Shown: positions 20,647 to 32,459, counted from the first letter of the stretch. The stretch: DNA of 64,000 bases from Aphidius gifuensis (GCF_014905175.1 NC_057792.1:13309321-13373320), one strand, 5' to 3'. Program-made: numbers and translations. The notes: generated by a model from the letters alone, not told the origin.

Positions 20647-23600
20647 TTATCTTTTTATTTTATAACCCCATGGTACAGTATCCGTAGTATTTGGGAACAA
20701 TGGTCTCTTATCATCTAACCAACTTAAAGCTATTTTCTTTTGTGCAATTGTATTTACTTTATGTTTTTTACTTCTAATTAGATATTGAGTTTTTGTTAAT
20801 AAATTATGTTCAAAAAGACAATTTTTATAATCATCAAAGGTAATTTTTTTTAAAGTTGAACCTTTAACACCTTTGGCTTTTATAGAATCTTTTTTTTCTC
20901 CGAGTACACGGAATGTATAGAGTTTAGCTCTTAAACCAATAAATTCAGTTATAATTTTTCCACAACTTCCATCTTTCATTAATCCTAGTACTTTTTTATT
21001 TACACGAGGCATTTCAAAAATATTATTTTGAGAATAATCAGACGTATCGAATTTATCTAAATTTTTTTTTCATTTCTTCATAAATATTAAAATTAAAATC
21101 ATATAACAAACTATCTGTGTCGTGGTACATTAATTTTGCATTGTTACCAAATCTAGATTTTATATAATTATAATGAAAATCATAGAGACATGTTTTTGAT
21201 ATATCAAGTATTGAAAATCCTACATAAACTGGTTTATTGAAATGAATTTTTGTCCGATTCATTTCAATAATAACAATGTCTTCTCCAAATACTGTGAGGC
21301 TATGGAAATTCGGTTGTTGAATGTAGTATTTAGCACAATATCTGTTTTCCCATCTGGTGACCATTTTAACATCTTTTTGCTGTCTTACATTTTCAATACA
21401 TTATACAGCATTATTCAAAAGTTTATAATAATCTTTTTCAAATTGAGTTGTTGCCTCTTGTCTTTTTTTCGTATTCAAATCTATGTATTTTTTTAACCAA
21501 GATGACTGTCTAAATTTGAGAACTCGATGAATTTTTAATAATTTCATACCGAATTTAAATATTGTTTGAGATTTTTATAATGAATAATATATTTTTCTTT
21601 TGGATAAAAAGTTGTCATTAGTTTGCATTGTTTAGAATTTGGTGGTATTTTGTGCTCTGGACACAATGGAAGATCTTGATGGAGTTCATGTCATTCTTCA
21701 GGATATTCAAGATCGACTTCATAAATATAGCCTGTAGAAGAGTCGTCAGGTGTTGATAAAATGTCTTCTGAAGACCACTGATTATTATCCTACTCAAATC
21801 CACCGTATGGAAGATGTTGTGACATTGCCATTCCATATAAATTATTAACATCAAAGTACATGAGGTATGACTCATCTTTGATTGTATCATACTCCATACC
21901 CATGTATGGATTGTTGGCTTTTGCATAACGATTCGGACATACAGCTACTCCACCTCGTATTCCTTTCTCGATGAATAAGAGTTGTTCAGCATCTGTTAGT
22001 AATTCCAATTTTACACCAGTACATTTCAGCATACAATCCCATGAGAATCCTGGTGTTCTATAGTAATGAAGAGGATCCAAGTTGTATGATGATAAACAGT
22101 TTTTACGAAAATTTTCAAAAATATCAGCTAACAACAAAACATCTGTACGTAAATATAAATCTGAATAGTCACCAAGTGTTTTAATTTCAAATTTTTTCCA
22201 AACTGTTTGGGCATGTTCATAATCATCATTTGAAATATTGCTGTTATTTATTCTTGAATAAAATTGATCAATGAATGGAAGTTTCATATCTTCTAATCTA
22301 TCTCAGCTATTGATGAATTCATATGGGAATACTCCTTCTCTTTTTGATAATTGAAATTTTTCTGGATCTTCACAATATTTTTTAGTAATTTTTTTATTGC
22401 AATCAGCTAAGTTTGAAGCCAGTTTGTCAAGACTAGTTGCCATAAATCTGTAGGCGTCGATAAATCTTAAATTTACTAGTCGGCTACCTCGTTTATTTAA
22501 ACATGGATACTTGATTTCTTTTGTAAAAGATATATATTTTTCTTTGTTGATCGGTAAAATTCTAATTGGGCCCTTAAACATGTTTGCTAGAGTTTCCAAA
22601 AAAAAGTGTGAGTCATAACTTGAAAGATTATGAAATATTACTGGTATCGTATGTGAATCTGTACAGTTGACATTACATTCAGGATGAGCTGCTCCACGAT
22701 AATGGCCTGTGTAATGGCAGTGATCGTGATGCCTGATCTGTGCAGGAGAAAATTCATTTCCACGAATATGACATATTTGAGCTGTTCGAAAATCCATGAT
22801 TTGTTCTTGAGTAAGAGGCTCCATTGGTATTGGATTATTCGAAATGTCATTTACTTGTTTCGTTCTTTCTCGAAGTTCTCTGACAAACCACTCTATACAA
22901 TCAGGACCACGACGTGACTTGAATTCTGACAGAGACTTGTCACATGTACAATGAAAATAATATGCAGCACTGTGCGGCACATGATTGTCTGAATCATTCT
23001 CTCCAGGTTCTAAAATACATTCAAGATCTGCATAGATGACAAATGGTGCTGGTTCTTTGAATTGGTGATTTTTAAATTTTAATATATTTTCACCTTCTTC
23101 TGGTAAAATCATTCTCACTTTATTATTATTTTCACAGTCAGTTCAATGTTTTTCATATGAATTTTGAATTTTGAAATGACAAAGACAACGATCACACAAC
23201 CACTTTTTATGATAATTTTTCGAAATTTGTGAACTGACAAGGCGTGACAAATTTCGTATCCAAGCAAAATGAAATATTGGTTCATCAGTTGACAATCCAC
23301 AATTCATAATGAGTAAATGAATTGTGGGTTTTAATGACTTGTGTTTACTCAAATACACTGGTGCTATTTCATATTTATCATAAATACCGTAGACATTTAT
23401 TGATAAATCATTCATAATCTCAAATTTTGGAATGTCACATAAGATTATTGGAAAATTTATCCCATCATATTTTAGAACTGTCTTAAAATCAGGGTATGAT
23501 GTGGTACGATAGCTGTGCGATTGAGCTGGATACAAAGCCGCTGGGATTGCATACAAAAAACAGTACTCATCATTTTTTTTAATATTCAAAACTGCTTTTT

Positions 23601-24282
23601 TTATTTGGATACTCTTTGGCAATTCGATAAATGTTGATAAACTACCTCTCAATGGCTCATAACGATTAATATTAATCATCAAATTAATAATTGCTCTTAA
23701 TGTCCACCCAGAATCTTTTTCTTGAAAATCTTCAATTTTTGTGAGAAATTTTTTTGTTAAGTTGTCATTGAACCAATTTTTCATGTCAGTAGTTGGTAAT
23801 ATCACTTGATTTTTTGTATTAAAATATTTTGTCTCATCGATAGGTTCACTATTTTTTACAATTCTAAATTTACAAGCTAAAACACCATTCACTTTTAAAT
23901 TTTCATGATTTTTGAGAATATTTTTTAAACGGTTAATTGTCATCTTTTTAGAATCCTTTAAAAATGAATGTATATCAGTATGTTGAAGATTAACGATAGT
24001 CCCTGATCGTATTTGACCCTGGAATGCTGAATCACCATCTAGCCACTTCACTCTATCACTCAGTTTTTTAATATGTCCAACACCAGCACCATGTTTTCGT
24101 TCACTTTTAAATTTTTCACTCAATGATCTTAGTTGGGATATTGTTGTTTGAATTCTTAATTGATCACCAATTGTTTTGGCAGCTTTTAATGCTTTATTCA
24201 AAAGCCGAATATTTTTTTTTTCGAATTTCAACCAATTTTCTATTTGATCTGGCGTACGAATTATTTTATATGCTCCATCCAT
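20647..24282 (-). pseudogene. Polinton P2 protein-primed DNA polymerase B
   Basis: Reading from the ATG at 24282 downwards, it shows exonuclease motif FVIYADLECIL (near 23050), FHNLSSYDSHF (near 22610), the Polinton signature HYYRTPGFSWDCMLKCTG, polymerase motif A YFDVNNLYG (near 21850), motif C YHDTDSL (near 21115) and C-terminal DTVPWGYK. This enzyme would replicate the element from a terminal protein. In-frame stops lie at 23143, 22303 and 21790, further breaks at about 21365-21720 damage motif B, and frames change near 21364 and 21012. A divergent promoter region of ~550 bp separates it from the small gene at 24837. Confidence 0.88.
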
Positions 24283-24605
24283 AATCTTTATCAATTTGAG
24301 ACACTGCTATGAACTCATGTTGTTCATTTATTTGAATGCTCACGTAATCAAAAAGATCGATAATTTGACAAAGCCTTACAGGCTCTATATAGCATGAATC
24401 AGGAATTTTCTGGAACATTTGAGAATGTTTTGGAACAGATCAAGAAACTTCGATGGATCAATGATTCAAGAATATATTGAAAGCATTATCGATATTTTTG
24501 AGAATAATCGGAAACATTAAAGAACATTCGAAAAAGATTTTAAAACACTCGGAAACATTTTGTGAACATTCGAAAACATTATACATTCGATGACATTACT
24601 CTATG

Positions 24606-24670
24606 GAACATTCTAGAACATTCAATGAAATTTCGAAGACTCTTCTAGAACTTTTTTTTTCACTATAAAA
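24606..24670 (+). promoter_or_regulatory. Heat-shock element plus TATA box of the small Polinton gene
   Basis: GAAcaTTCtaGAAcaTTC at 24606-24623 is four perfectly alternating 5-bp heat-shock units. A second cluster, TTC-GAA then TTCtaGAA, follows at 24632-24650. A TATA box (TATAAAA) lies at 24664-24670, about 40 bases downstream. Less regular GAACATTCGAAA-type motifs fill 24400-24600. The spacing resembles insect hsp promoters. Heat induction is inferred, not shown. Confidence 0.75.
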
Positions 24671-24743
24671 AGAGTGCGATCGACATCAACAGCATCAGAT
24701 TAATTCAAGTATTTGAACAGTACTCATCATAATAGGAATCAAG

Positions 24744-24828
24744 GTATATATTTTTTTTTTAATTAATTTTTTTTATTTTTATTTTTAGAACAATTTATTT
24801 TATATAAAAAAAAATTTTTTTTTTACAG
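24744..24828 (+). other. 5'-UTR intron just upstream of the small Polinton gene
   Basis: The donor is AAG|GTATAT at 24744. A T-rich tract ends in TTTTACAG at 24828, nine bases before the ATG at 24837. The same layout (TATA, short leader, small intron, ATG) is found before the homologous gene at 53317. Confidence 0.65.
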
Positions 24829-24836
24829 AAAATAAA

Positions 24837-25151
24837 ATGGATTTTCTATCAGCAATCAACAAAGTTGCTTGTAGCTCCAGCAATTTACCATTGATAAAAA
24901 TGTCTGAATTAACTCCTGGAGATGAATACAAGATCACTCAAATTCGAAGCGCAAATACAAAATATGGAGTGAAAAGCATTGTGACAATTCAACATGAGTT
25001 TGATATGTTTTTACCCAATAAGATATCAATATTTTTGGAGAAAGATAAAGAATTTGATGAGCTCAAAACTATGGTAGATGGTGACCATCTTGGTATGCGT
25101 ACTCAACAAGTAGCACCGAACATTTTCATATGTGAATTTATCGCTGTTTAA
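24837..25151 (+). CDS. Small Polinton-associated protein, P2 copy (possible OB-fold)
   Basis: An intact frame of 104 codons. The family is shared with 53317-53658: both have a pattern L-x2-G/K-x2-YKITxxR (or KVAR), TKYG (SKYG), an alternating V/I strand stretch, a FLPN or YLPK segment and an acidic EFDELK/EYKELE helix. The beta-rich, compact look suggests a nucleic-acid-binding OB-like fold such as an ssDNA-binding protein. That is inference from pattern only; I do not recognise a named family. Start: the first ATG after the 5'-UTR intron. It is divergent from polymerase B and at the outer end of the P2 gene block. Confidence 0.65.
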   Translation: MDFLSAINKVACSSSNLPLIKMSELTPGDEYKITQIRSANTKYGVKSIVTIQHEFDMFLPNKISIFLEKDKEFDELKTMVDGDHLGMRTQQVAPNIFICEFIAV

Positions 25152-25867
25152 GAATAATCGATTGAAAATGTAATTTTGAAAACGAAAAAAAAATTATCAA
25201 GGGAAATGTAATTATTTGAATAAATAAAATTATTCGAATAAATAAAATTGATAAAAAAAAAAAAATATTTAAAAAATATTAAAAAACACGAAAAGAAATA
25301 AATATATTTTTAAAAAATCTAAGATGAAAATTCAAAACGAATGCTGAAAAATATTTATAAAAAAACAATATATACTTTATTTTTTTTGTTTCAAATAGAA
25401 TATGTTGATAAAATTATTGAAAACACAAAAAATTTCGTGATATGATTTTTTTTTATTCAACAAAACGAAAAAATTGATTACATTTTTTTTTTTTTTTTTG
25501 AAAGAATCATGTAAATTATTTTTTTTTTTTAAAACTGATTATGTATTTTTTTTTTTTTTTTTAAACATAATTTAATTTTTTTATTATCCTCCAATTTTTT
25601 TTTCAATATTGTGTATTTTTTGGTACTGCATACGTTCATATTCAGAGTAGTTTCGTATCCATGGTATTTTATTTATTTTTCTTCAATAAAATATAACTCG
25701 TTGTCATCTTCTTTGATCTTGAATCGGTGATTTTGGAATTCCAATTCTAACGAGCATGTTGGAGCAATCAATACTTTAGTAGTATGAATGATGAGATCAA
25801 TTGTTGTAGAATTTTTCCCATTCTACTGGAATCCAAGCTTTTAATAATTGGTTGTCTCCGCAAATTT
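25152..25867. other. No gene seen; homopolymer-rich AT sequence
   Basis: The stretch is dominated by T and A runs. Polinton terminal repeats were expected near here but none could be recognised. No open frame with a family signature lies in it. Confidence 0.6.
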
Positions 25868-27979
25868 TTTAAATAAAAAGTGTTAGTTTTGATGTAGAAA
25901 ATGTTTTGTTTCAAAAAAAAATGCAGTATCCATTTTAAAAAACTATTTTTATACCGGAAACTCCGCCATTTTGGATTTTTGGATTTTTTTTTTTTTTTTT
26001 TCTTCGTCCCCCTCCAAACCCTACAACTTTTACTTGAAACATTTTACAATTTGAGCTATATTTTTCGAAAAAAATCCATTGATAAATTAAAATGGGACAC
26101 TCGGTATATTAATTCCTAGTCTAAATTAATTCCTTAGCAATATCTCCTATCATAAATTGAAATTATTGTCTAAAATAGCTGAAGAATTCATTTAGACTAG
26201 GAAATAATATATTTGGTTATACATTCTTTCCTCAGCAATATTTGGCAATAGCTTTTTTATTAATTAATTATGGCAAATGTTGCTAAGAAAAGGATGTGAC
26301 CAAATAAATAAATTCGTAATCTGAATTAATTTCTCAGCCATTTGCCATAATCATCTGAATTTTCGTCAATTAAAAAAAGGATAGGCAAACCTTTGGCATA
26401 TAGTCAATACAAGCAGAATAAAAATCGGTCCATGTTAACCGGCGTTAGTCGTTAAGTCGGTTATAGTACTATGTTAGTGATAGGTAGCATGGTAGAAGTA
26501 CTACAGGTATGGCAGTAGTCCATGCTTTTTTCGTCACGTTCTGCGCAGCCTTATTTTTTTCAACCAATCAACAACGCGCCATCGAGCTGTTTTGCTTTTC
26601 TTTCTAACACGCAATCTCTATTATAAGATCCTCTCTCTCTAACATACTGTTTTGACAACTATTTTTCATATTGTTGTAAATACTAATAAATATATGTGGA
26701 GCATGTTTATAAAAATCAAAAATAAAAACCAAGACAGTTTAACACCTAAATTATAATATTTTCATTGTTGTTGTTTTTTTTGATGCCACAAACAATAGAG
26801 GTTGTGTTGTATTTATTATACTTGGATTCATTTATTTAATATAAATAATTAATTTTTATTATTGATGTATGTGAATCATTATAAAATATACCAAATCTAG
26901 TTGAATAAATATGATAACTTTTGAAAAATTTAAAAAAAACTTTCTTAACAAATTTGTATCGCGCGCGCATAAAGTCTTCCATTTTTGTGGCGAGAAGGCG
27001 ACCTTTTGGGTCGATTCACAGCGGCCAAACCAGGCTGCGCACTGCCATACCTGTAGTATTTCTATCATGATGATAGAGTTAGGTAGAATTTTAGAGTATA
27101 GAGGATCGTGTCTTGGCCGTTGTCAGAAGAAACAAAAAATTTCAATTCAAATTATTAAGTATATTTTTTATTTTACGTCTTATTTTGCATTTTTAATATT
27201 GTTCCAGGACGATTGTCTCTAAACGACAAATGACAATAAAGAGGACAATTAACTTCAAAATTCAGAAAGACAATCATGTTTATGTAATATCTGAATGATA
27301 ATAAAAGACAGTAGTCAATTTATTTTCTAAAAATATAATTTTTTTTTTTAATAATTGTTTTTAAAAAAAAAATTTTTTTTTATTGTGACGCGCCTCTAAG
27401 TGCGCCCCCCTCGAGGCTGCGCCCTGGGCAGTTGCCCCTCTTGCCCACCCCTAGTTACGGCTCTGTTCATTTTTTTTATTATTTCTTCTCCATCGTACAA
27501 TGCTCGTTCTCCAGCAACCATGAGATGCCAGTCATTATCACTTTCCCAATCATTATCATCATCTTCAGGATTGTGGTCAGGATTTTTTATGCTCTCCATT
27601 TCCATTTGAGAGGTTAGATCCTTGAGGGTAACTTATAATTCTCATCTTTCGAAGTATTTCCTTGATATTATCACAATGATATTCAACCTTGAAAACGAAA
27701 AAAAAATTAAGAGGTTAAGACGTTTTTTTTTTTTTTTTTTTTTTTATGAAAAAATTACCTAATATTTAAATTATTTGTTTGATTGAAAAAATAAAATACT
27801 CACACCATAAACAGGAGGAATTGATAACACATCATCTTCCAATTAAAATTCACCTATCAGTGAATGATATTTACATGGAGCATTTTTTTTTCTATGCTTT
27901 GCAATCCGTTCCTCCAGAAGAGTGATTTCAGTATTCATCTGAAGCAAAAAAAAAACAAAAAAACAAAAAAAATTAATTA
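25868..27979. repeat. Left arm of a 2.1-kb inverted duplication
   Basis: This arm is the reverse complement of 34112-36218 with only scattered differences. It contains, inverted, the 3' part of the small gene pseudogene (27400-27940) and most of the hAT-type element found complete at 34622-37016, including its end CCTAGTTACGGCTCTG and the target-site bases TTCATTTT. The left boundary falls inside the internal palindrome of that element. Because both arms share the insertion, the insertion is older than the duplication. Confidence 0.9.
27396..27937 (-). pseudogene. Small acidic-protein gene, left-arm copy
   Basis: This is the inverted copy of the gene described at 34148-34620, with the same acceptor (GCTTCAG), the same TAA in the first exon and the same acidic ending (NPEDDDNDWESDNDW). 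Past the gene end at about 27465 the open frame runs into transposon sequence. Function unknown. Confidence 0.5.
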
Positions 27980-28127
27980 ATTTAAACACGAAATTAATCT
28001 ACTATAATCAAAGAAAATTTTCCCGTTCTTATTTTATTTTTCCGTTGATTTTTCCTCACCATATTAACAATAGATATTTACATAAACATAAAAAAGAAAA
28101 AAACTCGTTCATTTAAAGAATTTTATT

Positions 28128-28430
28128 TGTTTATGCAAATATTAATTATTGATTAGGCAATACACAAAAATTTATTTACTTTATAATAATCTACATATTG
28201 TTTACTATATATTACTATTTTTTTTATTGTAAATATCCCGCGATTAAATTGTTTAAACAATTTAACAACTTAAAATTATCAAATTTATACACTTTTTTCT
28301 AGTTGTTGAATTATTCAAACAATCTAATCGCGGGATATTTACAATAAAAAATAATAATAGGTAATATAAAATAAATAAATTTATGTCTAATAAATATTTT
28401 ATTTGCATAAACAAATAAAAATCAGACAAT
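28128..28430. repeat. Palindrome (~140-bp arms)
   Basis: TTTATTTGTTTATGCAAATA near 28131 is mirrored near 28400-28425, and ATCCCGCGATTAAATTGTTT (28235) is mirrored at 28315-28337. The loop lies around 28275-28300. A third, direct partial copy follows at 28436-28550 and runs into the satellite. Confidence 0.8.
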
Positions 28431-28550
28431 TTTTCTTTTATTTGTTTATGTAAATATCTATTATTCTATTGTTAATAAAAAAAGACACCAAAATTTATTC
28501 ATTTGATAATAATCTACACATTTTCTACTATATCGTATAATTTTTTTATT

Positions 28551-29850
28551 CGCGAAATAACCACCCCTTTTCTCCCAAAAATAATTACACGTCGCGAAAA
28601 GGATAGAAAAAAAAATATTTTTGCCGGAGAAATATCAAATAACTCTTTAAATAATTGACCGAAAAATAAAATAAGAACACGAAAATTTTCTTCGATAATA
28701 GTAGATTAATTTCGTCTTAGGGCATTTTCGCGAAATAACCACCCCTTTTCTCTCAAAAATAATTACACGTCACGAAAAGAATAAAAAAAAAAATATTTTT
28801 GCCGGAGAAATCGCGAATAATTTTTCAAATAATCAACGGAAAAATAAAATAAGAACGGGAAAATTTTCTTTGATTATAGTAGATTAATTTCGTGTTAGGG
28901 CATTTTCGCGAAAAAACCACCCCTTTCATCTTAAAATCAATTACGCGTCTCGAAAAGAATAGAAAAAAAATATTTTTGCCGGAGAAATATCAAATAACTC
29001 TTTAAATAATCAACGGAAAAATAAAATAAAAACGGGAAAATTTTCTTTGATCATAGTAGATTAATTTCGTGTTAGGGCATTTTCGCGAAAAAACCACCCC
29101 TTTCATCTCAAAAATAATTACACGTCGCGAAAAGGATAGAAAAAAAAATATTTTTGCCGGAGAAATATCAAATAACTCTTTAAATAATCAACGGAAAAAT
29201 AAAATAAAAACGGGAAAATTTTCTTTGATTATAGTAGATTAATTTCGTGTTAGGGCATTTTCGCGAAAAAACCACCCCTTTCATCTTAAAATCAATTACG
29301 CGTCTCGAAAAGAATAGAAAAAAAATATTTTTGCCGGAGAAATATCAAATAACTCTTTAAATAATCAACGGAAAAATAAAATAAAAACGGGAAAATTTTC
29401 TTTGATTATAGTAGATTAATTTCGTGTTAGGGCATTTTCGCGAAAAAACCACCCCTTTCATCTCAAAAATAATTTCACGTCGCAAAAAGGATAGAAAAAA
29501 AAATATTTTTGCCGGAGAAATATCAAATAACTCTTTAAATAATCAACGGAAAAATAAAATAAGAACGGGAAAATTTTCTTCGATAATAGTAGATTAATTT
29601 CGTTTTAGGGAATTTTCGCGAAAAAACCACCCCTTTCATCTTAAAATCAATTACGCGTCGCGAAAAGAATAGAAAAAAAATATTTTTGCCGGAGAAATCG
29701 CGAATAACTTTTTAAATAATCAACGGAAAAATAAAATAAGAACGGGAAAATTTTCTTTGATTATAGTAGATTAATTTCGTGTTAGGGCATTTTCGCGAAA
29801 AAACCACCCCTTTCATCTTAAAAATAATTACGTGTCATGAGAAAATAGAA
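28551..29850. repeat. 178-bp satellite array, about 7 copies
   Basis: The landmark GGCATTTTCGCGAAA recurs at 28721, 28899, 29076, 29254, 29431, 29609 and 29786, giving a period of 177-178 bp. Each unit carries CCACCCCTTT, a TTACRCGTC motif, TTTTTGCCGGAGAAAT and AGTAGATTAATTTCGT. Copies are very similar, so the array is recent or homogenised. No coding capacity. Confidence 0.95.
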
Positions 29851-31280
29851 ATGATAGTATTTTTATTAGCATACGATAGTGCATGTAATCATTAACACGA
29901 TGAAAAAAAAATTTTCAAAATTGATGCATTTTTGAATATTGGAGCCATTTGTTAAGTTTTTTTTTTTATTAACAATTCCTGTTTGTTGTTATTCCGGGCC
30001 GACAACGCGAGAAATAAGAAAATTGCCTGAAATCGAATTTAAAAGTGTATATCACTAATACTATCACAGTGCGCGTAAATACAATAGTTGCGTGTGTGTA
30101 TGTGCGTCGAGTCGGGTACAGTCGGGTAGCGTCGGGTCTAAATAACACTATCTCTTTTTTTTATATATCTATCGCTCTCGCGTATGGGAGTTTTGAGTGG
30201 GGACACGTGAGGGGTAACGATTTAATAAAAAATCACAAACTTTAAAAATTAATTACGCGTAAACGGTCGGTTAAAACAAAAAAACTTATAGGAACTACCC
30301 CCCCTAAAATCTTATTATCTACAACTTTTATTTGAAACATTTTACTCTAAGTCTAACGGGAAACGCGTAATTGACTTTTTTATATTTAATTATTTTTTTT
30401 CAACCCTTTCCCTTGTCCCTATCAAATTTTAAACCCCACCATTCGATTCGCGAGCCCCGATTACATACCCGTATATTTTTTGTTTTAAAAAACTTAAAAC
30501 TTACCCAAGTTGGACAGATTTTGACCAGACTAAATGTGAAGAATAAGAATTCTAAAAAAATAAAATTCAAATTGTTTTTTGAAAATATCAAATCATAAAA
30601 AATATTTTTGAAAAAATCATCTCTCATTCATTCAATAATAAAAAAAAATTTAATTATCAACTAATAATTTAGAGCATATACTCTTATAAAAACAATTCAA
30701 AAAAAGAATCTAAATATCATTAATACTTTTTCAGAAAAAAAAATAAAAACCGGTCATTCAAAATCATTGATTCTCAAAAAAAGAAAAAAAAAAAAAAAAC
30801 ACTCATCATGCATTCACTTTTTAATGAAACACGAAAAAAAAAGCACAAAGTAATAATTCAAAACCTCGTTTAAAATAAAAAAATATTTTTCACCTTTATT
30901 TATTCAATAACATGAAAACACTATAAAAAAATAGAAATAAAATAATCACTAACACTTTTACACTGAAAACTAAAAATGATGAATAAAAAAAAACTAACAA
31001 TTTAATTCAAAAATTCAATCACTAAAAAACAATTTAATCACCAAACAACAATTTCAAGAAAAAAATTAATAATAAACCAATTAGAATAAGAACTTACCCA
31101 GACATTTTAGTTTTTTTATTTCTTTGTAATATATATGTATATAATTTGATAGAGTCACAATGATTAATGATGACAGCAGTGAAATGTGTTGGCTTATATA
31201 TATGAAGAAAGGGGGTGTAGAAGAAAGGGGTCGAATCATACGCGAATCGTTTCATAACAATATCTTATGAAAAAAAATAT
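29851..31280. other. No gene seen; possible minus-strand first exon near 31,100
   Basis: The stretch is AT-rich and has no frame with a family signature. On the minus strand at about 31,100 the sequence AAAATGTCTGGGTAAGT combines an ATG with a donor site, and TATATATAAG lies about 100 bases upstream of it (near 31,195). It could be the first exon of a gene, but no matching second exon was identified. Confidence 0.35.
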
Positions 31281-31386
31281 TCTGAGTCGATCTTTTTTTC
31301 AATTGTCATATGAGAAGGTTTTTGATAATTTCCGACGGCAAAGGCTTCTCACATGACAATCGAAATGAAAAGATCAGTTTAGAACT
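31281..31386. ncRNA. miRNA-like hairpin 1 of 3
   Basis: CAATTGTCATATGAGAAG (31300-31317) pairs with CTTCTCACATGACAATCG (31345-31362), extended by GATCTTTT / AAAAGATC. The loop is about 27 bases and contains TCCGACGG. The size and the imperfect stem fit a pre-miRNA or a long hairpin RNA. Expression is unknown. Confidence 0.55.
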
Positions 31387-31457
31387 TTTCGAATAAAACA
31401 TAACATCAAAATTATTTATTTAATATCAAAAAACAAATCATCAAGCAATAAGATTTT

Positions 31458-31579
31458 AAAGCGGTATATATATATTTGAAGGTATCCAGTTGTCACGGAG
31501 AAGGCTTTTCCCGTCGGAAGAAAGACTTCTTACAAGACAATTGAATAGTCCAGAAAACTTCGAATAAATACCGCTATAA
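31458..31579. ncRNA. miRNA-like hairpin 2 of 3
   Basis: The stem pairs CAGTTGTCACGGAGAAGG (about 31487-31504) with CTTCTTACAAGACAATTG (31526-31543). It continues outward to GCGGTAT / ATACCGC. It is a diverged copy of hairpins 1 and 3, with the same core order on both arms. The loop carries CCGTCGGA, the complement of the motif in loop 1. Confidence 0.55.
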
Positions 31580-31662
31580 AATTTGTCAACTTGATTTCCG
31601 TTTTTATTTTTATTCTCTTTTTCTATTTCGCATTCAAAAAAAAAATTAATCTCTCAAGTAAT

Positions 31663-31810
31663 CAGATTTTATAACAGTATTTAATTTCAAGGTTTCTGGA
31701 TTTATCAATTGTTATGTGAGAAAATTTCGCAGCCAAGAATTATTAGAGAGTGTCTCACATAACAATTGAATGATCCAGAAACATTTAAATAAATTCTTTG
31801 ATAAAATCTG
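31663..31810. ncRNA. miRNA-like hairpin 3 of 3, longest stem
   Basis: CAGATTTTAT (31663) pairs with ATAAAATCTG (31801-31810). GTTTCTGGAT (31692) pairs with ATCCAGAAAC (to 31782). CAATTGTTATGTGAGA (31706-31721) pairs perfectly with TCTCACATAACAATTG (31753-31768). About 27 of 30 positions pair in the inner stem, around a loop of 31 bases. Confidence 0.65.
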
Positions 31811-32318
31811 TTCACTTTATTTTATTATTCAATCTTTAATGTGTAGTCTTAACGCGGGTATCATGCATAAGGAGGAGCGGTCAAGCGTTGTGGGGCGGCG
31901 CGTGGGTGGGATATACGCGAGGGAGCGGTCACGCATATAAGTGGGTGTTGCTCGCGGCTAGAGTAAGAAACGCATGCTACCTTCGTACTCATCTCGACCC
32001 CTAATACTTCGTTTAAAATTTCTCCTATTTTAAATAGTTTTAGATACATTTTTATTATTAATTTTATTATTACTCAATATTGTTATAATTATTAATCAGT
32101 ATTACTATTATTTATTATTATTTTAATAAATATTGATTAATATTATCATTATCAACTAGTATTACTATTATTCATATTATTATCATTATCAACTAGTAAT
32201 ATTATTATTATTATACTATTATTAATATTATTATCATTATTTATTATTAATATATAATTATTATTATTTGTTATTGAAAAAAATTAAATAATATTCTCAT
32301 TCATCCCGAATCTTCTAC
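31811..32318. other. GC-rich patch then ATT-rich low-complexity DNA; no gene
   Basis: 31860-31960 is unusually GC-rich (GGGGCGGCGCGTGGGTGGG) and ends in a CATATAAG box. 32040-32280 is a run of ATT/TTA triplets. Neither contains a supported reading frame. Confidence 0.55.
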
Positions 32319-32457
32319 GAACCTTCTCGAATGTTCTAGAACCGTCTCGTAGATTCTAGAAACTTCGAGATTTTTACCCCTGCCCCCGATCTGACCCCCC
32401 GATCCTGACCCCTGTCCCCTGGTCCCCTCACCATGGCCTAGAACCGGCCCTATATAA
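32319..32457 (+). promoter_or_regulatory. Extended heat-shock element and TATA box
   Basis: From 32319 to 32366 the sequence holds ten consecutive 5-bp heat-shock positions; eight match GAA/TTC in perfect alternation. The core is GAAccTTCtcGAAtgTTC. A C-rich stretch follows, then a TATA box (TATATAAC) at 32451-32458, 85-130 bases downstream, and an initiator-like TCAGCC. This is the architecture of an insect heat-shock promoter. No coding sequence is seen directly downstream. Confidence 0.75.
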
Positions 32458-32459
32458 CT

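Noticed and set aside
1414..25151. Polinton terminal inverted repeats around P1 or P2
   Set aside because: No matching inverted ends with 6-bp duplications could be seen around any of the four copies; 38772/43368 is a MITE pair instead.
27396..27617. Frame RPPRGCALGSCPSCPPL and its mirror at 34470-34687
   Set aside because: Antisense reading of transposon end plus the acidic gene; mirrored because of the inverted duplication.
28551..29850. CRISPR-like regular spacing
   Set aside because: Units are contiguous 178-bp satellite copies with no unique spacers, in a eukaryotic context.
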